A DNA stretch of 64,000 bases from Yinghuangia soli. Its GTDB lineage: Bacteria > Actinomycetota > Actinomycetes > Streptomycetales > Streptomycetaceae. The notes beneath the pieces are model-generated. The model was not told where the DNA came from. It ran no database searches and saw nothing but the letters and a program-made list of their open reading frames with translations. Where the stretch lies: contig NZ_JAKFHA010000028.1 in NCBI RefSeq assembly GCF_021502675.1, forward strand, positions 47,088 through 111,087, written 5' to 3'. Of the stretch, positions 44,368 through 53,238 are shown in pieces (position 1 is the first letter of the stretch; every line of letters starts with the position of its first letter). Position numbers and translations under genes: made by a program.

Positions 44368-45801
44368 CTACGGCAGGACGACGGTCTTCAGCTCGACCAG
44401 CGCGTCCAGGCCCTCCGGGCCCAGCTCGCGGCCCAGGCCGGACTGCTTGTAGCCGCCGAACGGGGCGCCGAAGTCCATCGCCACCCACGAGTTGACGCTG
44501 ACCGTGCCGGTCGCGATGCGGCGCGAGACCTCGGTGGCCGCCTCGACGTCGGTGCCCCACACGCCGCCGGACAGGCCGTACGGCGAGTCGTTGGCGATCC
44601 GGACCGCGTCGTCGACGTCGTCGTACGCGATGACCGCGAGCACCGGGCCGAAGATCTCCTCCTGCGCGATGGTCATGTCGTTCGTCACGTCCGCGAAGAC
44701 GGTCGGCTCGATGAACCAGCCCTTGTCGAGGCCCTCGGGACGGCCGCCGCCGACCACCACGCGGGCGCCCTCGGCCTTGCCCTTCTCGATGTAGCCCAGC
44801 ACGCGGTCGCGCTGCCGCTCGGAGACCAGCGGGCCGATCGCGTTGCCCTTCTCCAGCGAGTCGCCGACCGTCATCGCGCCGACGTGCTCGGCGAGCTTGG
44901 CGACGACCTCGTCGTAGCGGCTGCGCGGGGCCAGGATGCGGGTCTGCGCGACGCAGGCCTGGCCGTTGTTGTTGAGCGAACCGGGCAGCAGGCCCGGGAC
45001 CGCGACGTCGAGGTCGGCGTCCTCGAGCAGGATGCACGCCGACTTGCCGCCCAGCTCCAGGGTGACCGGGCGCAGGCGCTCGCCGCACAGCGAGCCGATG
45101 CGGCGGCCGGCCGCGGTCGAGCCGGTGAAGGACACCTTGTCGACGTCCGGGTGCACCACGAGCTTCTCGCTGACCTCGCGGTCCGCGACGACGATGTTGA
45201 GCACACCGGCCGGCACGCCCGCCTCGATGGCGACCTCGGCCAGCAGGTAGGCGTCCAGCGCGGTCTCCGGGGACGGCTTCAGGACGACCGTGCAGCCCGC
45301 GGCCAGCGCCGGGGCGAGCTTGAGCACGGTGACGAACAGCGGGACGTTCCACGGCACGATGGCCGCGACCACGCCGACCGGCTCGCGGCGTACCAGCGTC
45401 TTGAAGATCGCGCCCTGGCGCTGCTCCTCGAACGGGTACTCGCGCACCAGCTTGGCGTAGTAGTCCAGCACCATCGTGGAGCTGTAGACCTGCACGCCGA
45501 CCGAGTTGTCGATCGGGCAGCCGGTCTCCTGCGCGATGATCTCGGCGAACTCCATCAGGCGCGTCATGATGCCCGCGGACAGCGCCGCGATGATGTCGCC
45601 GCGCTCGTCCGGGGTGGTCGACGCCCACGGGCCCTCGATGGCCTTGCGGGCCGCGGCCACCGCGCGGTTCACGTCTTCCTCGGTGCCCGCCGGGACGCGC
45701 CCGATGACCTCTTCCGTCGAGGCGTTGTGCACGTCGAACGTGTCGGTGCCCGAGGGCTCCACCCACTCGCCGCCGATGAAGATCTTGTCGTGAACGCGCA
45801 T
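44368..45801 (-). CDS. NAD(P)-dependent aldehyde dehydrogenase
   Basis: 477 residues, complete ALDH superfamily enzyme: VPWNVPLFVTVLKLAPALAA, FTGSTAAGRRIGSLCG, the general-base Glu in VTLELGGKSA, the catalytic Cys in NNNGQACVAQTRI, and EEIFGPVLAVI. It oxidises an aldehyde to an acid, which the divergent ligase could then activate to a CoA ester. GGGAG lies 8 bases ahead of ATG 45801. The shared CCTTGTCAAGG site controls the divergent promoter region. Confidence 0.95.
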   Translation of the reverse strand: MRVHDKIFIGGEWVEPSGTDTFDVHNASTEEVIGRVPAGTEEDVNRAVAAARKAIEGPWASTTPDERGDIIAALSAGIMTRLMEFAEIIAQETGCPIDNSVGVQVYSSTMVLDYYAKLVREYPFEEQRQGAIFKTLVRREPVGVVAAIVPWNVPLFVTVLKLAPALAAGCTVVLKPSPETALDAYLLAEVAIEAGVPAGVLNIVVADREVSEKLVVHPDVDKVSFTGSTAAGRRIGSLCGERLRPVTLELGGKSACILLEDADLDVAVPGLLPGSLNNNGQACVAQTRILAPRSRYDEVVAKLAEHVGAMTVGDSLEKGNAIGPLVSERQRDRVLGYIEKGKAEGARVVVGGGRPEGLDKGWFIEPTVFADVTNDMTIAQEEIFGPVLAVIAYDDVDDAVRIANDSPYGLSGGVWGTDVEAATEVSRRIATGTVSVNSWVAMDFGAPFGGYKQSGLGRELGPEGLDALVELKTVVLP

Positions 45802-45876
45802 CCCAGTTACTCCCGTGCTGGATAGCCGGACTTGCCGTAGGCCGTGCCGGGCTCCAGCCTCAGGCTATGTTTTTGA

Positions 45877-45887
45877 CCTTGTCAAGG
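45877..45887. promoter_or_regulatory. CCTTGTCAAGG operator between aldehyde dehydrogenase and ligase
   Basis: Palindrome CCTTG-T-CAAGG, 76 bases from the dehydrogenase start and 43 from the ligase start, matching the site at 25002-25012 over 20 bases (TTTGACCTTGWCAAGGRTAT). Confidence 0.7.
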
Positions 45888-45930
45888 GTATGTTTCCGAA
45901 ACCCGTTCCAGTTCTTGCCCGGGGAGAACC

Positions 45931-47544
45931 ATGACCACCGACCCCACGTTCAATCTCGCCGACCTCTTCGAGGCCGTGGTGGACGCCGTCCCCGGCCGCC
46001 CGGCCCTCATCGCGGGCGACGTCCGGCTGACCTACCGGCAGCTCGACGAGCGGGCGAACCGGGTGGCCGCGCACCTGGCGGCGTCGGGCGTCCGCCCCGG
46101 CGACTTCGTCGGCATCCACGCCTGGAACCGGGCCGAGTGGATCGAGACCATGATCGGCGTGCACAAGGCGCGCGCCGTCCCGATCAACATCAACTACCGG
46201 TACGTCGAGGCCGAGCTGCGCTACCTGTTCGAGAACTCGGGCATGGTCGCCCTGGTCGTCGAACGCGCGTACGCGGACGTCGTGGCCCGCATCGTCCCGG
46301 ACTTCCCCGCGCTCAAGCACGTGGTGCTCCTCGAGGACGGCACCGACACCGCGCAGACCGTGCCCGGTGCGGCCCGCTACGAGGACGCCCTCGCCGCGGC
46401 GTCCCCCGAGCGCGGCTTCCAGCCGCGCAGCGGCGACGACCTGTACGGCCTCTACACGGGCGGCACCACCGGCATGCCCAAGTGCGTGCTGTGGCGCAGC
46501 GAGGACATCTTCTTCGCCGCCCTGCAGGCGGGCCGGGCCGGCAAGCCCAAGGCCGCCTCGCACGAGGACGTCGCCGGCGACGCGGCGGCTGCCGCCGGGC
46601 ACGTGATGATGGGCCTCGCGCCGATGATGCACGGCGGCGGCCAGTGGTCGATGTGGAACACGTTCTACATGGGCAACACGTACCTGCTGTGGACCGGGCG
46701 CCGCTTCGAGCCGGACACCGTCATGGCGCTGGTCGAGCAGGAGAAGGTGCTGTCCCTCTCGGTGGTCGGCGACGGCATGGCCCGCCCGCTGGCCGACTGG
46801 TACGAGGAGAACAAGGGCAAGTACGACCTCTCCTCCCTGATGGCGGTCAGCAACGGCGGCGCCCCGATGAGCGCCCCGGTCCGCAACCAGCTGGAGAAGG
46901 TCGCCGGCCTCTTCGTCATCGACAGCTTCGGCGCCTCGGAGACCGGCGCCGCGGCCCGCCAGGCCGGCGCGCCCGGCGGGGCCACCCGCTTCGCGTCCTC
47001 CAAGACCACCACCGTCCTGGACGACGACCTGAAGCCCGTCGAGCCCGGCTCCGGCCAGGTCGGCCGCCTCGCGGTCAGCGGCCACATCCCGCTCGGCTAC
47101 CACGGCGACGACGAGAAGACGCGGGCCACCTTCCTGATCGACGGCGACGGCAACCGCTGGGTGCTGCCCGGCGACTTCGCGCAGATCGAGGAGGACGGCA
47201 CCCTCACGCTGCTCGGCCGCGGCAGCGCGACCATCAACACCGGCGGCGAGAAGGTCTTCCCGGACGAGGTCGAGGCCGCGCTCAAGGCCCACCCGGACGT
47301 CTTCGACGCGGTCGTGGTCGGTGTCCCCGACCCGCGCTTCGGCCAGCGCGTCACTGCGCTCGTCGTGCCGCGCGAGGGCACCGCGCCGACCTTCGAGGAG
47401 ATCTCCGCGCACGCCCGCACCCTCATCGCCGGCTACAAGGCGCCCAAGGAGATCCACTTCGTGGACGCCATCGAGCGCACCGCGGCCGGCAAGGTCGACC
47501 TGCGCGCCGCGAAGCACCGCGCCGAGGAACTCTCCGGCAGCTGA
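45931..47544 (+). CDS. Acyl-CoA synthetase (FadD19/FadD17-like AMP-forming ligase)
   Basis: 537 residues. The ATP loop LYTGGTTGMPKCVLWRSEDI has the T-G-G-T-T-G-x-P-K core typical of the FadD19-like group (steroid and branched acids); a Cys follows the Lys where Gly is usual. The hinge/adenylate motifs WVLPGDFAQIEEDG and NTGGEKVFPDEVE and the C-terminal lysine in RTAAGKVDLRAAK are present. It makes an acyl-CoA for the dehydrogenases at 25-31 kb, by inference from the shared operator. Confidence 0.92.
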   Translation: MTTDPTFNLADLFEAVVDAVPGRPALIAGDVRLTYRQLDERANRVAAHLAASGVRPGDFVGIHAWNRAEWIETMIGVHKARAVPININYRYVEAELRYLFENSGMVALVVERAYADVVARIVPDFPALKHVVLLEDGTDTAQTVPGAARYEDALAAASPERGFQPRSGDDLYGLYTGGTTGMPKCVLWRSEDIFFAALQAGRAGKPKAASHEDVAGDAAAAAGHVMMGLAPMMHGGGQWSMWNTFYMGNTYLLWTGRRFEPDTVMALVEQEKVLSLSVVGDGMARPLADWYEENKGKYDLSSLMAVSNGGAPMSAPVRNQLEKVAGLFVIDSFGASETGAAARQAGAPGGATRFASSKTTTVLDDDLKPVEPGSGQVGRLAVSGHIPLGYHGDDEKTRATFLIDGDGNRWVLPGDFAQIEEDGTLTLLGRGSATINTGGEKVFPDEVEAALKAHPDVFDAVVVGVPDPRFGQRVTALVVPREGTAPTFEEISAHARTLIAGYKAPKEIHFVDAIERTAAGKVDLRAAKHRAEELSGS

Positions 47545-47602
47545 CCGCGACTGATCGCGACTGACTGCAGCTGACCGAAGTCGGCCGCGACACGGCAGTA
47601 CG

Positions 47603-47637
47603 GGGGCGGCAACCGGGCATGACCCGGCTGCCGCCCC
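47603..47637. terminator. Bidirectional terminator hairpin
   Basis: GGGGCGGCA and CCGGG arms pair with CCCGG and TGCCGCCCC, one bulged base each side, 5-base loop. Between the convergent ligase and hydrolase genes. Confidence 0.8.
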
Positions 47638-47652
47638 GCCGCCTTTTCCGGC

Positions 47653-48483
47653 TCACACCCCGGTGAGGAACTCCACCAGCGCCTCGGCCGTCTCCTTCGG
47701 ATGCGTGAGGAGGCCGCCGTGCGCGGCGCCGTCGATCTGCCGGAAGCGGCCGGCGGGCAGCAGATCCGCGGCGATCCGGCCGCCCTGCGGCGGCAGATAC
47801 AGATCGTGCTCGAACGCGAGCACCAGCGCCGGGACCGCGATCCCGGCCAGCGCTGCCATCCGGTCCGGATCGTGCAGCCACCCGGCCGCCGCCGCGGCCT
47901 GCCCGGCCTCACCCGCCGCTGACGCCCACACCGACTCCTGGCCGCCCAAGAGTTCGAGCCACACCCGCACTTGGTCCTGGTCCTCCAGGAGCACGCGCGG
48001 AGGCAAGGTGCTGATCAGCGTGAGCAGCTTCGAATACGCGGCGGGCAGGTGGCCGAGCGCGGCGATGAGCTCCGCCTCCGTCTCGACCACGGCCTGCACG
48101 ACCCCCGACAGCGGACCCGCGCCGGCCATCAGCACCAGCGACCCGACCAGGTCCGGACGCGCGTGCGCGAGCGCTTCCGCGGTGAAGCTGCCGAGCGAAT
48201 ATCCCACGACGGCCGCATCGCGGATCCCCAAGTGGTCCAGCAGGCCGGCCAGATCGGCCGTCAGGTCGTCGATCGAGTACGGCGGCTCCGGCGCATCGGA
48301 CGGCGCGACGCCGCGAGCCGCATAGGCCACCACCTCGAACCCCGCCTCGACCAGCGCGTCGCGCACGCCGGAGAACTCCCACGCCACCGGCGGCATCCCC
48401 GTGCCGCCCGCCAGCACCACCGGCCGTCCCGCGCCGACCCGTTCGTACGCGATGCGCACCCCGCCGACCGCAACCATGTCCAT
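47653..48483 (-). CDS. Alpha/beta hydrolase
   Basis: 276 residues. The oxyanion/loop segment VVLAGGTGMPPVAWEF, the nucleophile elbow VVGYSLGSF, the acid in LAFEHDLYLP and His in DGAAHGGLL give the full triad. An unusual AGGTGMP replaces the common HG motif. ATG 48483 is seven bases after GGGGAGG. Substrate unknown; esterase, lactonase or dehalogenase-type activity is possible. Confidence 0.85.
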   Translation of the reverse strand: MDMVAVGGVRIAYERVGAGRPVVLAGGTGMPPVAWEFSGVRDALVEAGFEVVAYAARGVAPSDAPEPPYSIDDLTADLAGLLDHLGIRDAAVVGYSLGSFTAEALAHARPDLVGSLVLMAGAGPLSGVVQAVVETEAELIAALGHLPAAYSKLLTLISTLPPRVLLEDQDQVRVWLELLGGQESVWASAAGEAGQAAAAAGWLHDPDRMAALAGIAVPALVLAFEHDLYLPPQGGRIAADLLPAGRFRQIDGAAHGGLLTHPKETAEALVEFLTGV

Positions 48484-48661
48484 GCCGCGACCTCCCCGTC
48501 TGCAACCGCACCCCGCAGCGCGGCATCCGCGCACACAGAACGACCCACCCCCTCCGCCGGTTCCACCCGCCCGCGCCCGCCGCACCGACCGCGGCGCAGC
48601 GGTGGAGGCGAAGGCGCCCGTGACCGCGGCTGCGGACGCAGCAGGGGAGAGCCGGGGCAGG

Positions 48662-48837
48662 GCGGCCGCGGCTGCCGCTATCAGCCCAGCAGTTGTCCGG
48701 CCGTGTAGATGGCCGGCCCGACCAGCGCACCCACCACCGTGCCGTTGATGCGGCCGCGGCTGCCGCCGTCAGCCCAGCAGTTGCCCGGCCGTATAGATGG
48801 CCAGCCCGACCAGCGCGCCCACCACCGTGCCGTTGAT
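48662..48837. repeat. 88-bp tandem duplication over the 3' end of the DUF445 gene
   Basis: Two copies (48662-48749 and 48750-48837) with about 4 differences in 73 compared bases. The copy nearer the gene holds its real stop region (INGTVVGALVGLAIYTAGQ), the outer copy is a non-coding echo of the same reading frame. A recent local duplication. Confidence 0.85.
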
Positions 48838-50061
48838 GCGGATGAACTGCAGGTCGCGGCCCACGTGCAGTTCGATCTTCCGGGAGGTCTCCGCCGGGTC
48901 CCAGGCCCGCACGGTGTCGGTGATCAGCGCGGTGATCTCCTCCTGGTACGTGGTCACCACGTACGCCGTGCCGTCCGCCAGCCACGTGTCGACCTTCGCG
49001 CGCATCCGCGGGTCGTCCGCCAGCCGCACGCCGAACGACCGGACCGCTGCCGTGGCCCGCGCCCGCAGTTCGCTCTCCGGGTCCTCGGTGGCCTCCACGA
49101 GCATCGTCCGGGCCGCCGCCCACACCGAGGTGATCAGCTCCTGGATCTGCGGATGCGCGAGCGTGCGGTCCCGCAGCGACTCGACCTGCGCGATCATGCG
49201 CGGGTCGTGCTGCATGTCGGACGCCGTGTCGGCCAGGAACGCGTCGACCGCCTGCCGCGCCGGATGCCCGGGGTCGTCGCGCACCGCCTCGGCGAACCGG
49301 ACCAGTTCGCGGTGCACCTTGTTCGCGACCGTGCGGTCCAGGAACCGCGGCGACCAGCCCGGCGACTCCTCGGCGACCACGCTGAGCACCGCCTCGCGGT
49401 TGTCCACCAGCCAGCCGTGCGCCTTGTCCACCACCAGGTCGACGAGCCCGCGGTGGCCGCCGTCCGCGACCACCCGCTCCAGCAGCGCGCCTATCGGCTG
49501 GGCGACCTGGCGGGCCGACACCCGCCGCGTGATGGCCTGGCCGAACACGGTCTGCACGTCCTCGTCGCGCAGGATCGTCAGCGCCGCGCGGGCCAGCGCC
49601 GACAACTCCTCGGTCACCCGCTCGGCATGCCGCGGCTCCGCGAGCCAGCCGCCGAAGCGCCGGGCCACGTCCATCTGGGCCAGCCGCCGCCGCACCACCG
49701 CATCGGAGAGGAAGTTGTCGCCGACGAACTCGCCCAGGCTGTCGCCCAGGGCGTCCTTGCGGGTCGGGATGATCGCGGTGTGCGGGATGGGCAGGCCCAG
49801 CGGACGCCGGAACAGCGCGGTCACCGCGAACCAGTCGGCCATCGCGCCGACCATGCCCGCCTCCGCGGCGGCCTGCACATAGCCCGACCACGCGCCCGCG
49901 CCGCGCGCCTCGGCCCACCGCGCGGCCACGAAGACCACGGTCGCCAGCACCAGGAACCCGGTGGCGATCGCCTTCATCCGGCGGACCCCGAGCGCCTTCT
50001 CGCGCTCCGCGGCCGTCGGGGGAGCGGCGGTGCCCGTCGCGAGATCGTCCATGGCGCCCAT
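48769..50061 (-). CDS. DUF445 family membrane protein
   Basis: 430 residues. Membrane helix AIATGFLVLATVVFVAARWA near the N-terminus, EAGMVGAMADWFAVTALFRRPLGLPIPHTAII (the DUF445 hallmark, here in pieces), long helical middle with coiled-coil character, and a C-terminal helix TVVGALVGLAIYTAGQLLG. YheB/YtwI-type membrane protein of unknown function. Starts at ATG 50061 or 50052. Its 3' end lies inside the tandem duplication. Confidence 0.88.
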   Translation of the reverse strand: MGAMDDLATGTAAPPTAAEREKALGVRRMKAIATGFLVLATVVFVAARWAEARGAGAWSGYVQAAAEAGMVGAMADWFAVTALFRRPLGLPIPHTAIIPTRKDALGDSLGEFVGDNFLSDAVVRRRLAQMDVARRFGGWLAEPRHAERVTEELSALARAALTILRDEDVQTVFGQAITRRVSARQVAQPIGALLERVVADGGHRGLVDLVVDKAHGWLVDNREAVLSVVAEESPGWSPRFLDRTVANKVHRELVRFAEAVRDDPGHPARQAVDAFLADTASDMQHDPRMIAQVESLRDRTLAHPQIQELITSVWAAARTMLVEATEDPESELRARATAAVRSFGVRLADDPRMRAKVDTWLADGTAYVVTTYQEEITALITDTVRAWDPAETSRKIELHVGRDLQFIRINGTVVGALVGLAIYTAGQLLG

Positions 50062-50079
50062 TGTGGTCCGCAGGCCGTC

Positions 50080-51081
50080 TCACCCCCGGTAATGCGACTC
50101 CGGAGGCTTGCCCAGGCCTTGCTTCCGATCCTCGGCGAAGGGCTGCGCGAGCCACTGGTCGTACAACTTCTGCCACGTCCCGTCCTGCAGCATCCGCACC
50201 AGCAGCGCGTTCAGGAACCGCACGAAGTCGCCGCGGTCCTTGCGCACCGCCATGCCGTGCGGCTCGTCGGTGAACCGCGGGCCGGTGATCCGCACGTCCT
50301 GGTCCTGCGCGGCCAGCCCGGCCAGCAGCGCGCCGGTCGTGGAGACCGCGTCGACCTCGCCGCGCTGCAGCGCGACCAGGCAGTCCGTCCAGTTGTCCAC
50401 CGCGTACGGCTGCACGCCCCGGTCGCGCAGCGTGCGGATCGACGTGGTCATCCGCGCTGTGCACACCCGCTTCCCGGCCAGGTCGGCGATGTCGGCCGCG
50501 GTGGAGTCGAACGGCACCAGGACCTTCTGCCCGTCGTCGTAGTAGTTGCCGCTGAACGCCACCCGCTCCTTGCGGTCGCACGTGATCGTCATGGTGTTCA
50601 CCACCAGGTCCACGGTGCCCGCCTCCAGGAACGGGATGCGCTGCGCCTGCGTGATCACCTGGTACGAGACATGCCCCGGCTCGCCGAACAAGGCCAGGCC
50701 GACCGCCTCGGCCATCTCGATGTCGAAGCCCGCGAGTTTCTGCGAGTGCCGCTGCAGCGACGCGAAGTACGTGGTGTTCTGGTCCACCCCCACCACCAGT
50801 TTGCGGCGCTCCACGATGGCCGCCATCGTCGAGCCCGCCGGCATCCGCCCCGGCGCCGGTAGTTGCGCCATCGGCGTCAGGCTCTCCCGCGGATCGCAAC
50901 TGCTGTCGGCCGCGGGCGGCGGGTAGTCGGTGTCGCGCGCCGGCCACGCCGCCGGGACCACGGTCGGCGCCGGGCCCTCTGCGGACGGCACCCTGCCGAC
51001 CCCCGCCGCACACCCTGCCAGCAGCGCAAGTGCCGGAACCAGCACGGCGATGCCCCGCGTCCGCCCGCTCCAGGAACGCAT
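50080..51081 (-). CDS. Glutamate/polar-amino-acid binding lipoprotein (ABC solute-binding, family 3)
   Basis: 333 residues. Lipobox ALLAGC after a signal segment; after a Pro-rich spacer comes the SBP3 fold: LVVGVDQNTTYFASL, GFDIEMAEAVGLALFG, VDLVVNTMTITCDRKERVAF and NWTDCLVALQRGEVDAVSTTG. No ABC permease or ATPase is adjacent, so it may act as a GlnH-like sensor ligand protein rather than a transporter part. The DUF445 gene begins only 19 bp downstream. Confidence 0.88.
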   Translation of the reverse strand: MRSWSGRTRGIAVLVPALALLAGCAAGVGRVPSAEGPAPTVVPAAWPARDTDYPPPAADSSCDPRESLTPMAQLPAPGRMPAGSTMAAIVERRKLVVGVDQNTTYFASLQRHSQKLAGFDIEMAEAVGLALFGEPGHVSYQVITQAQRIPFLEAGTVDLVVNTMTITCDRKERVAFSGNYYDDGQKVLVPFDSTAADIADLAGKRVCTARMTTSIRTLRDRGVQPYAVDNWTDCLVALQRGEVDAVSTTGALLAGLAAQDQDVRITGPRFTDEPHGMAVRKDRGDFVRFLNALLVRMLQDGTWQKLYDQWLAQPFAEDRKQGLGKPPESHYRG

Positions 51082-51357
51082 GTGCCCCCCACCTCCGCGC
51101 CGCCCGTGTCCGGGAGGCGGCCGACGTGCCGAACGCTTCCCGCATCTTCATGGTCGTCGGGATGCGGGACGCCTGACCACCGACCCGCGGCGAATCGAGG
51201 GGCTTCCCCCAGTTCCCGCACAGGAATTACCGGACAGAACATCTCAGGAAGCCCCGAAACGCCTGTGCGACACGGAAGTTGGATCACCACGAAAAAGGCG
51301 TACCCGGTAGGCTCGCGACGACGTACGGCCGAGTACGTACGGGCGGGAGAGATAGCC

Positions 51358-52218
51358 GTGACGCAGCGGGGACCCGAGCCGTGGCGCTTGCCGCGAGGGG
51401 ATGAAGTCGAGACCCAGGTGCCGCAGGGCATCGACACCTCCATTGCGCATCCCGCGAGAATGTACGACTACTTCCTGGGCGGCAAGAACAACTTCGCGGC
51501 CGACCGCGCGGCCGCCGAACTCATCCTCCAGGCCGTGCCCGAGACCCGCTACGTGGCCCGCATCAACCGCGACTTCCTGGTCCGCGCGGTGCGCACCGTC
51601 ACCGCCGAGTACGGCATCCGCCAGTTCCTCGACCTCGGCACCGGCATCCCGGCGGACGGCAACATCCACGAGGTCGCCCAGGCCGTGGCACCCGAGACGC
51701 GCGTCGCCTACGTCGACAACGACCCCATCGTGCTCGCCCACGCGCGCGCCCTGGTCAGCGGCGACCCGCGCGGCCGCACCACCTTCTTCCAGGCCGACCT
51801 GCGCGACCCGGAGAAGATCCTCGCGGCCCCCGAGGTCCGCGACGTCATCGACTTCGACCAGCCGGTCGCCGTGGTCATGGCGATGGTGCTGCACTTCGTG
51901 CGGGACGCCGAGGACCCGGCCGGCATCGTGGCCCGGCTGCGCGCCGGCCTGGCGCCCGGCAGCATGCTGATCCTCACGCACGCGTCGTTCAAGACCGAGG
52001 CGCTGAAGCGCTACGCGGAAGAGGTCTACGACCGCGCCAGCGCTCCCGTGGTGCCCCGCAGCGCGGACGAGATCGCCCCGCTCCTGGCCGGCTTCGACCC
52101 GATCGAGCCCGGCCTGGTCCGCGCCCCGCTGTGGCGCCCGGACCCCGGCACGCCCGAACCCACCCCGCAGGAACTCGAAGAGGCCGTGGTCTACACGGCG
52201 GTGGCGGTCAAGACCTGA
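51358..52218 (+). CDS. SAM-dependent methyltransferase, SAV2177/DUF574 family
   Basis: 286 residues. Characteristic opening QGIDTSIAHPARMYDYFLGG, NNFAADRAAAE, then the SAM-binding QFLDLGTGIPADGNIHEVAQ and RVAYVDNDPIVLAHARALV. Common, often tandem, in Streptomyces; substrates are unknown. GTG 51358 follows GGGAGAG. Confidence 0.93.
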   Translation: MTQRGPEPWRLPRGDEVETQVPQGIDTSIAHPARMYDYFLGGKNNFAADRAAAELILQAVPETRYVARINRDFLVRAVRTVTAEYGIRQFLDLGTGIPADGNIHEVAQAVAPETRVAYVDNDPIVLAHARALVSGDPRGRTTFFQADLRDPEKILAAPEVRDVIDFDQPVAVVMAMVLHFVRDAEDPAGIVARLRAGLAPGSMLILTHASFKTEALKRYAEEVYDRASAPVVPRSADEIAPLLAGFDPIEPGLVRAPLWRPDPGTPEPTPQELEEAVVYTAVAVKT

Positions 52219-52305
52219 CCCGGCACCGCCTGCGTGCGCGACGGCGCCCGAGCGGGCTCGACCGAGCTCAACGGCGCCGACGGACCCGACAAGGGGGAGA
52301 CGAAC

Positions 52306-53238
52306 ATGGCGGCATCCGCGCAGCAAGGCGGTCCCGACCGGCCCGGAGGGGCAGCCGGGGAACACCGCGGTGACGACTCCGAGGCGTACGCCGACGGAGC
52401 CTGGTGGCAACTGCCGCGCGGCGCCGAGATCGAGACGCACGTGCCCACCGGCATCGACGTCGCCACCCCGCACACCGCACGCATGTACGACTACTTCCTC
52501 GGCGGCAAGACGAACTTCGCCGCGGACCGCGACGCCGCCGAACGCGTGATCGCCAGCATCCCCGGCGTCGTCGAGACCGCCCGCGCCAACCGCGCCTTCC
52601 TGGGCCGGGCCGTGCGGCACGCCGCGGAGCAGGGCATGCGGCAGTTCCTCGACATCGGCACCGGCATCCCCGCCCCCGGCAACACGCACGAGATCGCGCA
52701 GTCCGTGGCCCCGGAGACGCGCGTCGCCTACGTCGACAACGACCCGATCGTGCTCGCGCACGCCCGGGCGCTCATGGCCCCCGACGGCCGCGGCCGCACC
52801 ACCTACGTGCAGGCCGACCTGCGCGAGCCGGAGAAGATCCTGGCCTCGCCCGAGGTCCGCGACGTCATCGACTTCGGCCGCCCGGTCTGCGTCGCCCTGA
52901 TCTCGATCATGCACTTCATCTCGGCCGCCGACGACCCGCAGCGCATCGTCGGCACGCTCCGCGAGGCCCTGGCGCCGGGCAGCATGCTGATCGTCGCGCA
53001 GGCCACCCGGGACCGCGTGGACCGCGAGAAGGCCCGCGAAGCGGTCGAGATCTACGCCACCACCTCGGCCGGCGTGACGCCCCGCTCGCACGCCGAAATC
53101 CTCGCCTTCTTCGACGGGTTCGAGCTCGTCGACCCCGGCCTGGTACGGGTCGCGCACTGGCGTCCGGACGGCGCCCCGCCCACCCCCGCGCAGACCGCGC
53201 TCATCCACAGCTACGGCGGAGTCGGGGTCCTGCCCTGA
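52306..53238 (+). CDS. SAM-dependent methyltransferase, SAV2177/DUF574 family (tandem paralogue)
   Basis: 310 residues with the same motifs (TGIDVATPHTARMYDYFLGG, QFLDIGTGIPAPGNTHEIAQ, VDNDPIVLAHARAL) and an N-terminal Gly/Asp-rich tail of about 35 residues that its neighbour lacks. It follows the first paralogue by 87 bp with a GGGGGAGA ribosome site, and its stop overlaps the next gene's apparent CTG start. Confidence 0.93.
   Translation: MAASAQQGGPDRPGGAAGEHRGDDSEAYADGAWWQLPRGAEIETHVPTGIDVATPHTARMYDYFLGGKTNFAADRDAAERVIASIPGVVETARANRAFLGRAVRHAAEQGMRQFLDIGTGIPAPGNTHEIAQSVAPETRVAYVDNDPIVLAHARALMAPDGRGRTTYVQADLREPEKILASPEVRDVIDFGRPVCVALISIMHFISAADDPQRIVGTLREALAPGSMLIVAQATRDRVDREKAREAVEIYATTSAGVTPRSHAEILAFFDGFELVDPGLVRVAHWRPDGAPPTPAQTALIHSYGGVGVLP

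Noticed and set aside
47909..51151. 1080-residue open frame on the minus strand
   Set aside because: Frame-shifted shadow across the hydrolase, DUF445 and binding-protein genes; no conserved motif of its own.
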